From Apteryx mantelli (lineage: Eukaryota > Chordata > Aves > Apterygiformes > Apterygidae), in contig NC_089978.1 of NCBI RefSeq assembly GCF_036417845.1, positions 162,003,962-162,067,961 of the forward strand: a stretch of 64,000 nucleotides of DNA, written 5' to 3'. This document shows, piece after piece, positions 33,701 to 45,700 of this stretch (position 1 is the first letter of the stretch; every line of letters begins with the position of its first letter). The notes below the pieces were generated by a model. It ran no database searches, was not told the origin of the DNA, and worked only from the letters and a program-made list of their open reading frames with translations. Made by a program: the position numbers and the translations under genes.

Positions 33701-36700
33701 ATTGATCCATATAAGAAATGTTGTGTTTGTATCTAGGTGATACAAAGCTTGGAGAGACTTTAGCTGGTCTGGCAGTATATGGGAGCAATGATCATGATCC
33801 TTACATCACCCTAAAAAGCACTGTAAGTACTTTAAAAATGTTAAATGTCTTGAACAACATAAAAATCTGTTAAACTTTCACCAGTGCCAGGTTGCCTTAT
33901 AGTCTATAGATGCCTGTGGTCCTTTTCAAAAGGTTTTCCAGGTTTTTGGCAACATTTTGCAAAAAATGTTGTGGCAACAGAACATTTTTCCTTTAAAATT
34001 GCTTTGTGCAGTCCCTTTTATGCGTGCTTTTCACTTCTAGGTCACATATAAGGGAGATCTGGCTCATTATTTAAGCTGCCTGCTTCTGTATGTGGAGGTG
34101 ATTTGTCAGTTATCTAGCAGGGACCAGCAAGTGCTTGAAGAAATAACAAATCTCGTCATCTCAGGTCACTAATGACCCAGATCAATAAGAGTCTTCCACC
34201 AGTTTGTGGAAGAAAGCAAGCTGAGAGGGACTCGGACTACTTTAGAGAATGGGATTAAAATTCAAAGTTACTGTGTCAAATTAGGGGTATGGCATGAAGA
34301 AATATGTCCCTTATGCACAGCATGGTGTGTAGTTGACTATTTTTGCCTGTATCAGTTCCCATAATGTATCAGATGGGAAATTTTATAGGAGCCCTGCAGA
34401 GTGGGGGGAAATCTCTGGCTGTAGTCTATTGCAAGCTAACTTTGTTTCAACAACACTGTGCCATTAGACAGCCTATAATGTCTTTTTCTGGTAAGCAGGG
34501 GTGTGTCATGCAAGATGTGAGGTAATCCTTCTACCCTACTTAGTATGGTAATGTCTCAGCTAGAATATTGGGTCCAGTTTTGAGTGCCACTTCAGAAAAG
34601 ATATGGAGAGATTTCAAAGAATGTCCAGAAATATGATTTATAAGGATAGACTCTAACTTCTGATAGACTTAATTTACAAGGAGAGGTTGAATGAGAAGAA
34701 AAAACATAACCTAGAGAGTGACCAGGAGAGACTATGAACATCTAGGGCAGGGTGATGGAGTAGGTGAGTTTTTGAGATGTCTTCTATCCATAAAGGTTCT
34801 GAGATTTATCTGGACACTGACTTTTCTCTGCTATTTTGAATTCTTTACATAGCTAATAACATTGACAGAGCAGAGTAGCAGGAGACTCCTACCACAATGT
34901 CATATTTGTTTGTCAGGGGAACTTGTAAAACGCATGTGGTCTCAGGCAGTGAGTTACTATGGTGACTTCACATACTGTAACAAAGTTCAGAGAGGAAAGC
35001 TTAAGTCTATCTTTAAAACCAGTTCACTTGCCATGTACATTTTATGGCACTGTATGTTTTCTCTGTGCTCCACTGATTGGTTGATGATTTTTCTTGTTTT
35101 TGTGTACTGGTAGAGGAGAGACATGTCTTAAAGGTGATTTTAAAAATCAAAGAGGGACTCGCACAGGGATTTAAGGAGAATCAGAGAGAGTATGAGCTAC
35201 ACTAATTCTGTGTCAAAAAAGTTGGCTCTGTTCCAGACATAGAAATAGTGAACACCATTTTCCCTGTCCCCTACATCTATACTGAAGTCCTTTCCTCAAA
35301 TTCTGAAGGAGAAAACTTTTATACATAAAACAAATGCTTTAGCATGCTTTTTATGTTATTTCTGGTGTGTACTAGTCTGTTGAAGACTAAGTACTGTGCA
35401 GCATTAACTTGCCTAACTAAAACATTGCATTCTTGATAGATGGAACGCTAATATTAAATAGATGCTTGGATAAATTTTAAAAAACCCTAATTTTGCAATG
35501 TGAAGGCTAAAAGGTCTTGCATGTACTGTATATTTGAAGGATGGTAGTTTTTGTATAACACTACTGAGGTTTATTTACAGTTCTTGGTTTTCAAGCAATA
35601 AAAATTCCATGAATGGCATCCATTCATCACTAACAATGAAAATGAGATGAGAGACTACATCTGCTCTGGTGCAGCTGAATGCCCAGTATAGCTGCAGGCA
35701 GTATTTTTCTGGAAATGTTTTCCAGAAAGTGGACAATACTTTAATGCTGTTGGAATTACTTCCTGGATGTGAGGAGCAGCTACAATATATTTATTGTGTA
35801 AAACATTGTTACGCTATATAAATGTTCAAGGCTTGAGAGCCTAAGGGAAATAAGCTGCATGTGTGGGCTCCTGGTAGTGATTTAGTTTTCCGCCATGTGT
35901 TGCATCACAGAACCTGAAAAGGTGGTTTTATATTTGGTTTTTAAACATCTCCATAAATCCACCTCAGTCCACCTAAACACTCCTTCAGTCTATATGGTAA
36001 CTGTTTAAATGTCCCATGATGGACTCTGGCTCCTGCCTTTCTCCATTTACCACCATTAGATGGTCTTGGGGGAGCAGGGTGTTGGGTTTTGAGAGTTTTC
36101 AGCTATGGTTAAAAATTATTACTGATTCAGGCTTTTGAACATGTGTGGTTTGGTGTGTGTTTTCTAACATCCATGGTCTTCTCCTTCTTGCTGTTTCAGG
36201 ATCAGTACGAACAGGAGGACTTTATGATTAAGTCCAGTGACAATCTTGTACTTTGTGGCAGAGTTGATAAAGACTACTGTAGTTTAGAGGTCCATGGTGA
36301 GTAACATGGGATTTGTTCCTTGCAGTGAAGTTGGGAAATACTGTTTGCATAGCCTGTTCCCTATCACTTTGCGGAACTTTTTTTTTTTCCCCTCCTCCAT
36401 TTGCCCTATGTGTTTAGTCTTCTTTCCTATGCCCTGGTGTTTCACCCACTTTCCAGAAACAAAGTATTCCATGTGGAGTTACTGTTATTTTAGAGAATAG
36501 TGTGCCTTTTGCAGTCTATATAACATTTGCTTTCCTTACTGTGTTCCTAATAACACTTAGAAAATATTAAGGCCTTTTTATTTTCTAAACACACAATTCT
36601 TTCTTCTGAACCGTCTTACTATCTGGACCAGGCAAGTTTCCTGTATTCGTGTTTTTTTGTTTGTTTTTTTTTTCTTGCTTTCTCCTGGCTTATTTAAATG

Positions 36701-39700
36701 TGCTCTCAGCATGCTACTTAAAACATGGACTTAAAAATGGTGCAGTGATTCTGTGTGTGTGTATGTGTGAGATGATATGATACCATGTTGTTAAGATTAC
36801 TAATAGGGTTTATCTGCTATCCAGTTACTAAATTAGTTTATTATGAGGAGAAAAATAGTTGGCAAAAGAGTATGCTGTGTTTAGTATAGAGCTGCTTTAC
36901 TAAAACTCTTCCTGTACCTCAGTTACACCCTACTAATGGTAACTTCCCCTGACTTCTCCAGGTTCCTCTAATTTGAAAACTGTCTTTACCCCCATTTCCC
37001 ATGTGACTGAATCTGGAATTATTTCATTTTTTGTGGATTACTGATTCTGTAAAATAAGTCTTTAAAACTTCATTAATGTCCTCTGATGCACAAAGGGGAA
37101 TGCTTTGCGGTGATACATATATGCAACATATTTCAAAAGATCTTGCAAACAAAAAATAACAGAGCGTGTTAGGAATGAGGTGATTAAGCTTTGCTGAATT
37201 TGTCACTTTCTTATGTAAAGTACGTTAGAGAGTGTTTATTTTGCATAATTCTGTGAGGTGTAACATTAGTAGTGGAGGCTCTGGCCTTATGTTAATCTTT
37301 GAACACACTGTAAATTTACATTCTAAATCTTCTTGAGAATTTAGTATTTGCCATATGTGTGTTTTGTGGCAATGAACTGTTTATAGTTGCTTGTTTTGTC
37401 TCTTTGTGGATGTAATATCTTTAATTGTTTTTCAGTTTATAATCATGAAGAGGACTCATTTTATGTACATCATGATATTATTTTGCCTGCATATCCTCTA
37501 AGTGTGGAGTGGCTGAATTTTGATCCTAATCCTGCTGAATCATCAGGTAAATGAATGACAAAGGAGACTGTATATGTCCAATAAAAACATTCTTATTTGA
37601 AGTATATAAATGTAATGTCGCTAAATAGTTTCCTCCAGAGGTACTAACAGAGAAATAAAACCTAGGTGTTAAGAGGGGAAAAAATATCAATTCTCTTTGG
37701 TTTGGTGATATAGTCATAATAAATGACTTTAATGAAAATATTGGTTTTACTACAAATAATAAAGTTGTTATTAATTAGCAGCCCAAATAAAGCTCTTTTC
37801 TTAATCTTCTTTTCTCAGTCTGCAAATGAAAGTTTGCTTTTGGTCAAACTCATTCTGGCCAATGCAGTTGATCAACTATAAAGCACAAGAAAATTTATAT
37901 GTACTTATGTATTTAGTAACTTTTTCCTGTGTTTCACAGAATGTTTTCATATCACCTGGAATGTGGGTTGTTTTTTTTTTTTTTCCTTAAATGTGGAGCT
38001 TTGTGCAGCTTCTTTGGACAATTACTTTTGCTAATGGAGAAGTGTACTGGAGAACAAGTCATATTTTTCTGGCCATGTCTGTTGTCAGTTAATATTTTTA
38101 AATTGGTCTTTGTCAGTTCTAATGATGAAAAATGTTTAAATAGAAGATTCTGGCACATAAGGGTAAATTCTACTTAATTAAAAATTTTACTTAATTAAAG
38201 AAATGAGCAACATCTAGATTGCCGAATATGCTCTTTTGTAATGGTCTTCTTCCTGCAGGAAGTTATGTTGCAGTGGGAAACATGACCCCAGTTATTGATA
38301 TTTGGGACCTTGATATAGTGGACTCCTTAGAACCAGTCTTTTCCCTAGGAAGCAAGAAAGAGAAAAAGAAGAAAAAGAAAGGAAAGAAAGTAAGTATTGC
38401 AAAGAAGCTTATCTTCTTGGACTGTAGAAATTTCGAGCAAGGATAATGTCTTCTTTCTTTTTTTCTACACTGAAAAAAGAAAACCATATGCAGTCTGGTT
38501 TAATTCTGTCTGTCTTGTTGAAAGATGGTGTCTAGATGGGTTATAGAAGATAAAGGTATGGTTTTATCCAGATAGTTTACGACTGATATTTTCCTGTGAT
38601 TCAATCAAATGTTTGATTTCCATCAAGGCTCTAAAATCTCCTTTAAATTGTGTCCACATACACAGGGTTTATCTACAGAAGGGACAGTGGAAGGACATAC
38701 TGATGCTGTGCTTGACCTCTCTTGGAATAAACAAAGCAGGTAAAAGAATACTTGGATAACTTCCAGTGGATGGTTACAAATTGGCATACTTAATTAGGCG
38801 TTCATTTTTCACACAAATCCAAAACTTTGTGTATTATAAGTTTGAACTTGAGAACAGTGTTAGAATGAATCACAGTTTAATTCTCAAAATTTGCCCAATT
38901 TCTTTTTTTTTTTTCCCCTCAAACTGGGAGTCATGGGTTTTACTTTTTTCCTTAAACCTGTATATTGCTCCAGATCTTTTTTATTAGCAAGTTGTCCAGA
39001 TGAGGGCAGGGCTAAGGCTGGTCCAAGCCATTTAATGAATCAGCTACATTTAAATCAGATGCACAAACTAGAGTAGCACAAAGGTTGCCCTGACCTGTGC
39101 TGATTTGCTGATGATCTGAAACACCATTTCAACAGATAGAGGTAGCTATTATAGAAGGAACTCCTTGTCAGTCCTCCTTTCCGGCCTCCCACCCCACTTC
39201 TGACTTCTGCCCCAGAGCTGTGAGCAAAAAAGGGAACATAAAAGCAGTAATAGTACAAATACAGAAATGCCTCTGACTTCTTGGGTTACCTGAGACTGAG
39301 ATTCTTCATTGCTTGAATGAACCAGTAATGAAATGCTGCTATTGAACACAAAGCTGGCTCATCTTGAGGGACAGGTCAAGGCCAGTGAACGTGCTGACTG
39401 AAGTAAAGATGCTTTTATTATTATTTATTTATTTATTTATTAAATCACTTCGGTCATTTTTAACAGTACAGCTGTCAGAGGTTCCTTGGCATGAGCCTTG
39501 AAACTAATGTTCCAGTCAGATAACAGACTTTCTTTTTTTTTTTTTCCTGCTGTCATAAATGTCTCTGAAGATGCACGTAATCATTTCCACATGCTCCTGA
39601 TCAGCAAGTGTCAACCTTCACTTATAATTCCTTATTATCTAGTCACTGAAGAAGGAACCACCCCCATAGACATTCAGTAAAAGTACATAAATTGCACTCT

Positions 39701-42700
39701 TAATTTACAGTGCATTGTCTGTTGTTTTTAAATTATATATATGCACAGAGTATGGTAATGATTATTCCATCAGTCTTACGAAAGAGTAGTTTTCATGTTA
39801 CCTGGAAGTGGCTGGCTGATGGCAGTATATAGAAAAGTCACAGAAATTACAGCTATAATAGTTAAATGTCTGAAATGTATAATTCTGTAATATGCTGGGT
39901 TACAAACTCATTGATACCAGTAGATCCTCCAGGAGAAAAAAACAGCCTTGAAATGGGAAGCTTTTGTGCAAAACGAGGAGCTCCTTGCAACAGCTTATAT
40001 TTAAATGCATTTTTGTAGAGCAGGTCGTGCTGTGACAGCTCTTTGTAAATAGCTTTTTGCCTGTAGGTCATAATGGGTTACTGTAAAATGTTCGCCTAGC
40101 TTCCACTGTGTGTGTTCTTAACTGGCCCTTTCAGCACAGTTTGAGAGAACAGTATTTTGAGGAGAATGCCAGCCTTTTCAGTTAGAAACACTTGGTTAGT
40201 ATGAGAGGAGTAGGAGGAGCAATTTCAAACAGAAACAGCATGTTATAGTAATAGATCTGTATTTAAGAGCACTGCTAGTGATTGTTCTGTGTACTTGACA
40301 GGCCTTTGGGAGTGTTTGGGGCTTTATCTGTTTAAAGGTCTAAACTGTCTTTGTTGCTCTGAACATAGTTGATATTTAAGTTGAAATGTGGGGGCCTGTA
40401 AACTAATTGTAAATTGTTAGTAATTGCTTTGACTTTGAGCATTCTATGCAGGGGGTACAGTGCTGGGTCATTATTAATTATGCAAACATGCCGGAGAGTG
40501 AACTATTTTGTTAAAAATAAGTTTGTCTGGCTCTTGGCATGTGCATATGGAAGCAAACCGAAGCTGCATAATAATGTTTAAAAATACTCCCTTAATGCCA
40601 GAGGAAAGGATTGAGTCCTCAAAAGCCTTGCTTTGCTTAAAAAAAGCTTCCAGTAAGTAATTTTTCTTTTTTAGGTGTGCGTGGGGAAAAATACAAGCAA
40701 AACTGTCAATTTTGTACTGAAAGCGTTTTACTAATGTAATGTAATATGGTCCGTTTGTAATCTTCGCATGTGATTTATAATTACCTTCCAGGAAGTTATT
40801 TCTCGTGCTTTGAAAGATGTAGACTGTAGATCAGAGTGTACCTGATTTCAAAATCAGACTCTGTATGTTTTTTGGGTTTTTTTTATCATTATTTGTTTGT
40901 GTCTATAGAAAGTTTTTAAAAATTGTATCTTTTGATTATGTTGTAAGGAATGTTTTAGCAAGTGCGTCTGCTGACCATACTGTGATTCTGTGGGATATGT
41001 CTGTGGGTAAGCCAGCAGCCAACCTGACATTACACACAGACAAGGTATGTAATTATAGTTACGTTTCTTCCACTGTAAAATATGGAGAAAAATATTGTGA
41101 TTTATTTCATTAGCTGCTTGGTAGTGAACTCTTAGAACAACAATTCTGTAACTTCCAAAAAATGTGCAGAATTGTGCAGAATTCTTCAAACTTCTGAATT
41201 AGTTGCTTTTGTGGACAACACTATTCACTTTCAAAAGTTTTATTTAGCTTATCCTTTAGAAAGTTTGAGGGAAGATTTTACAGCATTTTTTGGAGTTTTT
41301 AAGACACTTTTATATAAATCTTGATGATTGGGAATCTAATAGTGCTGGTATAAGCTACAAAAAATAGGTCTCTGAGAATAGGTCAAATTGTAACTCTCTT
41401 AAGGAAACAATGAGTGTCAGTTACAATCTGTTTTAGATGAGTATGTTTTAAAATAAATGATACCAAAATACCATAGTGATGGGTACTTCAGAAATCAATT
41501 CATCTTACATTAATTAAAATGTGAAAGTTAGTTATTAATAGCTGTAACCTTATTTTGCTGTTAACAAAGTCACTGCCCTTGGCAAACCCCTGATTTTTTT
41601 TTTTTTGTTGCTGTTCTTGCTAACGTATGCATTTTTTGCCAAACTGAAGCAGCTATTCTTCTACGTCTTCTAGTTTATTTTTTTAATATTTAAGGTAGAA
41701 AGGGGGCATGTGGTTTTGCTCAGTTAAATGACATTGGCCAATATTTAGTTTCCACTGGGCAGTGGTGACTGAAATAGAAATAATGTGCATCTCTTGCACT
41801 TTTTGATCTGTTTTATGAGAATGAGAGTTTCAACAAGCTTACTAGAAGTCTAGAAGTTTTCTGAGAAAGTGCTGTGTGTGTTAAAGCTCAATGCTTTTTT
41901 TTATTTCTCTCATATAGGTTCAGACATTGCAGTTTCATCCATTTGAAACTCAGACCCTTATTTCTGGATCTTATGATAAGTAAGCAAGGGTGGTGTTTTC
42001 AAATGTTATACTTAGGGTGGGTATAAATATTGAACTGAGTCCATTAAGTTGCCTCATGTTTTCTTATTTCAATTGCTTATAACTGTGCCAAATTTGAGTA
42101 ATGTTGGGTTTGGGGGTGTTCTGCCCCCCCCCCCCCCCCCCCAGTAAGGTAGCCAGGATTGAATGTGGCCAAAATATGCAGTTTTCCTTGCCTCTTTCTT
42201 AGGACTGGCCAAATCCTTTAACCATCTGGACTGAAATTTTCTGTGCCAAGTGTCTGCTCCAAAATGAATTTTTTTCTTAGTTTGGCATTATTGCAGTTTC
42301 TGCATTGGAAATGTGCCATTTCTCATCCCTGTGAAAGCTTGTCCAGATTTGACCAAACTGTAAGCCTGAGGTGGGGGGGATGTGGGAACTGAAAATCCCC
42401 ATTAGCTCTCTGTAGCCTTTGTTGATAGGTGTGCTGTTGCCAAAACCTCACAGGGCACCGCCTGTAACTGCAGTCTTGAGGTGCTGTGAAATGGTTTGTG
42501 ACTGGACACTTTGCCCAGCTCTGTAATTGTTGTTCTGTGCAAGACTTAGCAATCAGAAGACTTTCTGGGGGTAACTTCTTAATAACTTCTATAACCATGT
42601 TTTGTTTTGTTTCTATTAAATTTTTATTCTGCTTTTTAAGACTTTGCACTTGTATATTTAAAGACTCGTTAATCTTTAGCCACGCCTTTATGTTCTCTGG

Positions 42701-45700
42701 CTTATATTATGTTCTTACTACATTCTGTTAGGTAAAATTACTGGGGGAAAAAGAATTTGTATTGTTGGGAACCTCCTTCTGTCCACTTCCGTCAGAATAG
42801 AATAAAAGAATAAAAAAGTCCAAACACTGAGGCCAACTTCTCCATTGCTTATTAGCAAGTCCTTCAACCCCTTGGCACCCATAAGCCAGTGTAGTGCCTT
42901 TGTAGACTTCTCCTGTAAAGCATCCCAGGACAGCAGGTTATTCAAGGAATACTGGCAGATCCTTTCATAACATGAAAGACCAATTAAGAATTGCATGTGC
43001 GCTAAAATTGTTTTTAAAAATGTCTGGTAAAAGAACTGAGAAATCGGATTTCTTTGGCTATAATTATAGGATAGGGTGGAAATGTGTTATACTGTGGATG
43101 TTGACTGAGATGAGATATTGCTAGAGTGACAGCATCTATCCTTTCTTACATTTGCATAAAGGAGCTTTCTGAGCCTGAACAGATTCTGCCCCCACTGGGC
43201 TGAGCGCACAGCTGTAAAGAATCCCAAAGGACCTACTAAATACCATCTGCTCTTTGTCCTTGCTAAAGTAACATTTCCCTAACCACTTTTAAAGATTAAT
43301 TTTTTTGATTAAAGCATATTTGAAAATGTTTGTGTCACACACTGATTTCCTAATTAGTATATTATTTTTGAACAGTCATTACTTGACTATATTAAAGTTT
43401 GTTCCTAATTAAGTGATATGTTTGCATAATTACTGTCTTTTATGCGATAAGTATCTTATGTATTGAGCAAATCAGAGGTCTGTTTGCTTTGTCTCAATAG
43501 AACTGCTGTTTCTAACCAGGATGAAACATTGAAGCTTGTACTTGTAAGAGATTTTTCATCTGTTATGAGCTGGAAGACTAAATATTGAATTTGCTTCCAT
43601 TTTAATATTAGCATTGTAATTTACGTGGATCCTCTATAGGACAGTGATTAAAAACAAACTTCTTCAAATCATGTTCATTAGATCAAATCAAATTCATGAA
43701 GTGTTTGGATGTGATCCCCTCTGCCATCCTTTCTTCCCACAGATCAGCTGTGCTGTATGATTGCAGAAGTCCACAAGATAACCATCGAATCTGGCGGTTT
43801 AGTGGTCAAGTTGAAAGAGTAATGTGGAATCATTTTTCGCCTTGCAACTTCTTAGTGAGTGTATACTCTTCTACTCTTGGTCTGTTGTCTATTGCTGTTT
43901 TAATTAACCTGTATTTTTGTGTTCGTAATGTTTCGGAATCATATAATGGAGCTGATGGAGAGCTGAGCTCTTGGTGTTGCCTAGTTTAGAAATGCAGTGT
44001 GTGTATGTGGGGGGATGTTTTTAGGTTGTTTTTCAGCATGTGTATTGAATTCAGTTATTCATTTGGTATCATCTCTTCATTGTGATAGAAGAAAAGCAAT
44101 TGGTGCTGATCCTTTAATCACTGCAGAGGTGGTGTCTTTGCCATGGTGTCATAGTGTTCAGTGGCTGGGATATATTTTCCTTTGCGTAGTCCCTGTTATG
44201 CCTCATGTAGAGAGGCCATTGCAGCTGAGAAGTAGCTAATGAGAATTAAGATCCTGAATACTAATTCAGTGTTTCACATCAGCACTAGAGGGCACTGTCC
44301 TCCTAGTTGGTATAGAGTAAAAATACCTTGTTCTCTGGAAATCTTTTATTATAAAACTTTTAATCAAAAATACTCGTTTAAAATCCTGTTTAGTCTCAAC
44401 TGCTGTCTAGTTCTCTGTTGCTTTGTGTATACAGCCAACAAAAGCAGTTGCTCAGTTTTGTTGAGTTTGATATAGATCCCTCTTAGAAAAATCATGCTTA
44501 ACTTTGCACAGACAGTTATGCAGCCACTGGATGGCCCAAAAAACACTGAACTGGCAGCTAAGAGACAAAAGGCTCTGTATTTCATTGCCTAATAGCAGAA
44601 CCAAGCCTAGTAGTGTAACCTTTTTCAAAATGTGATTTAAGAAATTTGTATAGGATACAACCATTCTGTGATTCTGTGATAAGACTTGTGTGTATGTCAG
44701 TGCAGCATAGTTTAGGTACCTAGAGTAGCTCGGGTACCAGCCAGAGTCTGACTTCAGTGGGCAATGTAATGTGCCCTGCTGAGAAGTAGTGCAAGTCTGT
44801 TAAATCCCTGTGGTTTGAGGCAGTGTGTGGGTGTTATTTCATAGAAGCTTTTTTGGATGAATGACTGTGATTATTTGTTTTTAAAGTATTGTGCTTTCCT
44901 TAGGCAAGCACAGAAGATGGCTTTGTGTACTGTCTGGATGCTCGTTCTGATAAGCCACTGTTTACTCTGAAGGCTCACGATGAAGAGGTATCAGGTAATT
45001 TGTGTCTGTTTTTTGTGTTTGTCCCCAAACACATGGAGGTACACATCTAGAAGATGTCTTCAACTGATACAGCTGAGGCGGCAGTGATTACTTGCTTAAC
45101 AAAAGTCATGTGTACTAATCGTGGGTAGCTGGCCCATGAAACAAATCTCTGCTGAGAAGTCATTACAAGGGAAGTATTTTAACAAGCGAACTCTTTTCGG
45201 TGAATGTCACGAAGACTAAGCATGGCAAAGCAGATCTGTTCACTTGGGGCATGTTCCGTATACTTTTTGGGAGAGGAAGGACAAAAACTGTGGAAGCTAG
45301 GTTGGGAAAAAAAAAAAAAAAGAGAGTTGAGGGTTGTTGACTGTAGCATTTACCTCCTGGATCCATAATTATTTTATACTGATATTCACTCTGGAGATTA
45401 CTTGGCTATGGCACATGGGAAGGTCTTAACACTGCCTGCTTTTTGCTACTTTAATAACTTGACCAGAGTAGGAGCTTCTAAAAAGCAACTTGAAGTACTG
45501 GATCAGTTGTCTAAAACTAGATGACGTGAATATGCCCCATTGTCTTGGATAGCAAAAGAGATGGTCTTTGGGAAATGAATGAAGAAAGCTCTCTGGGGAA
45601 GCCTGATTATGTGGAATAAGAAGAATAACATCTTTGCACTGTGCAAGACTCTGTGGTTAGAGAGACAGGTGAAATAGGCCTACCTGAAGTTAATTTGCTC

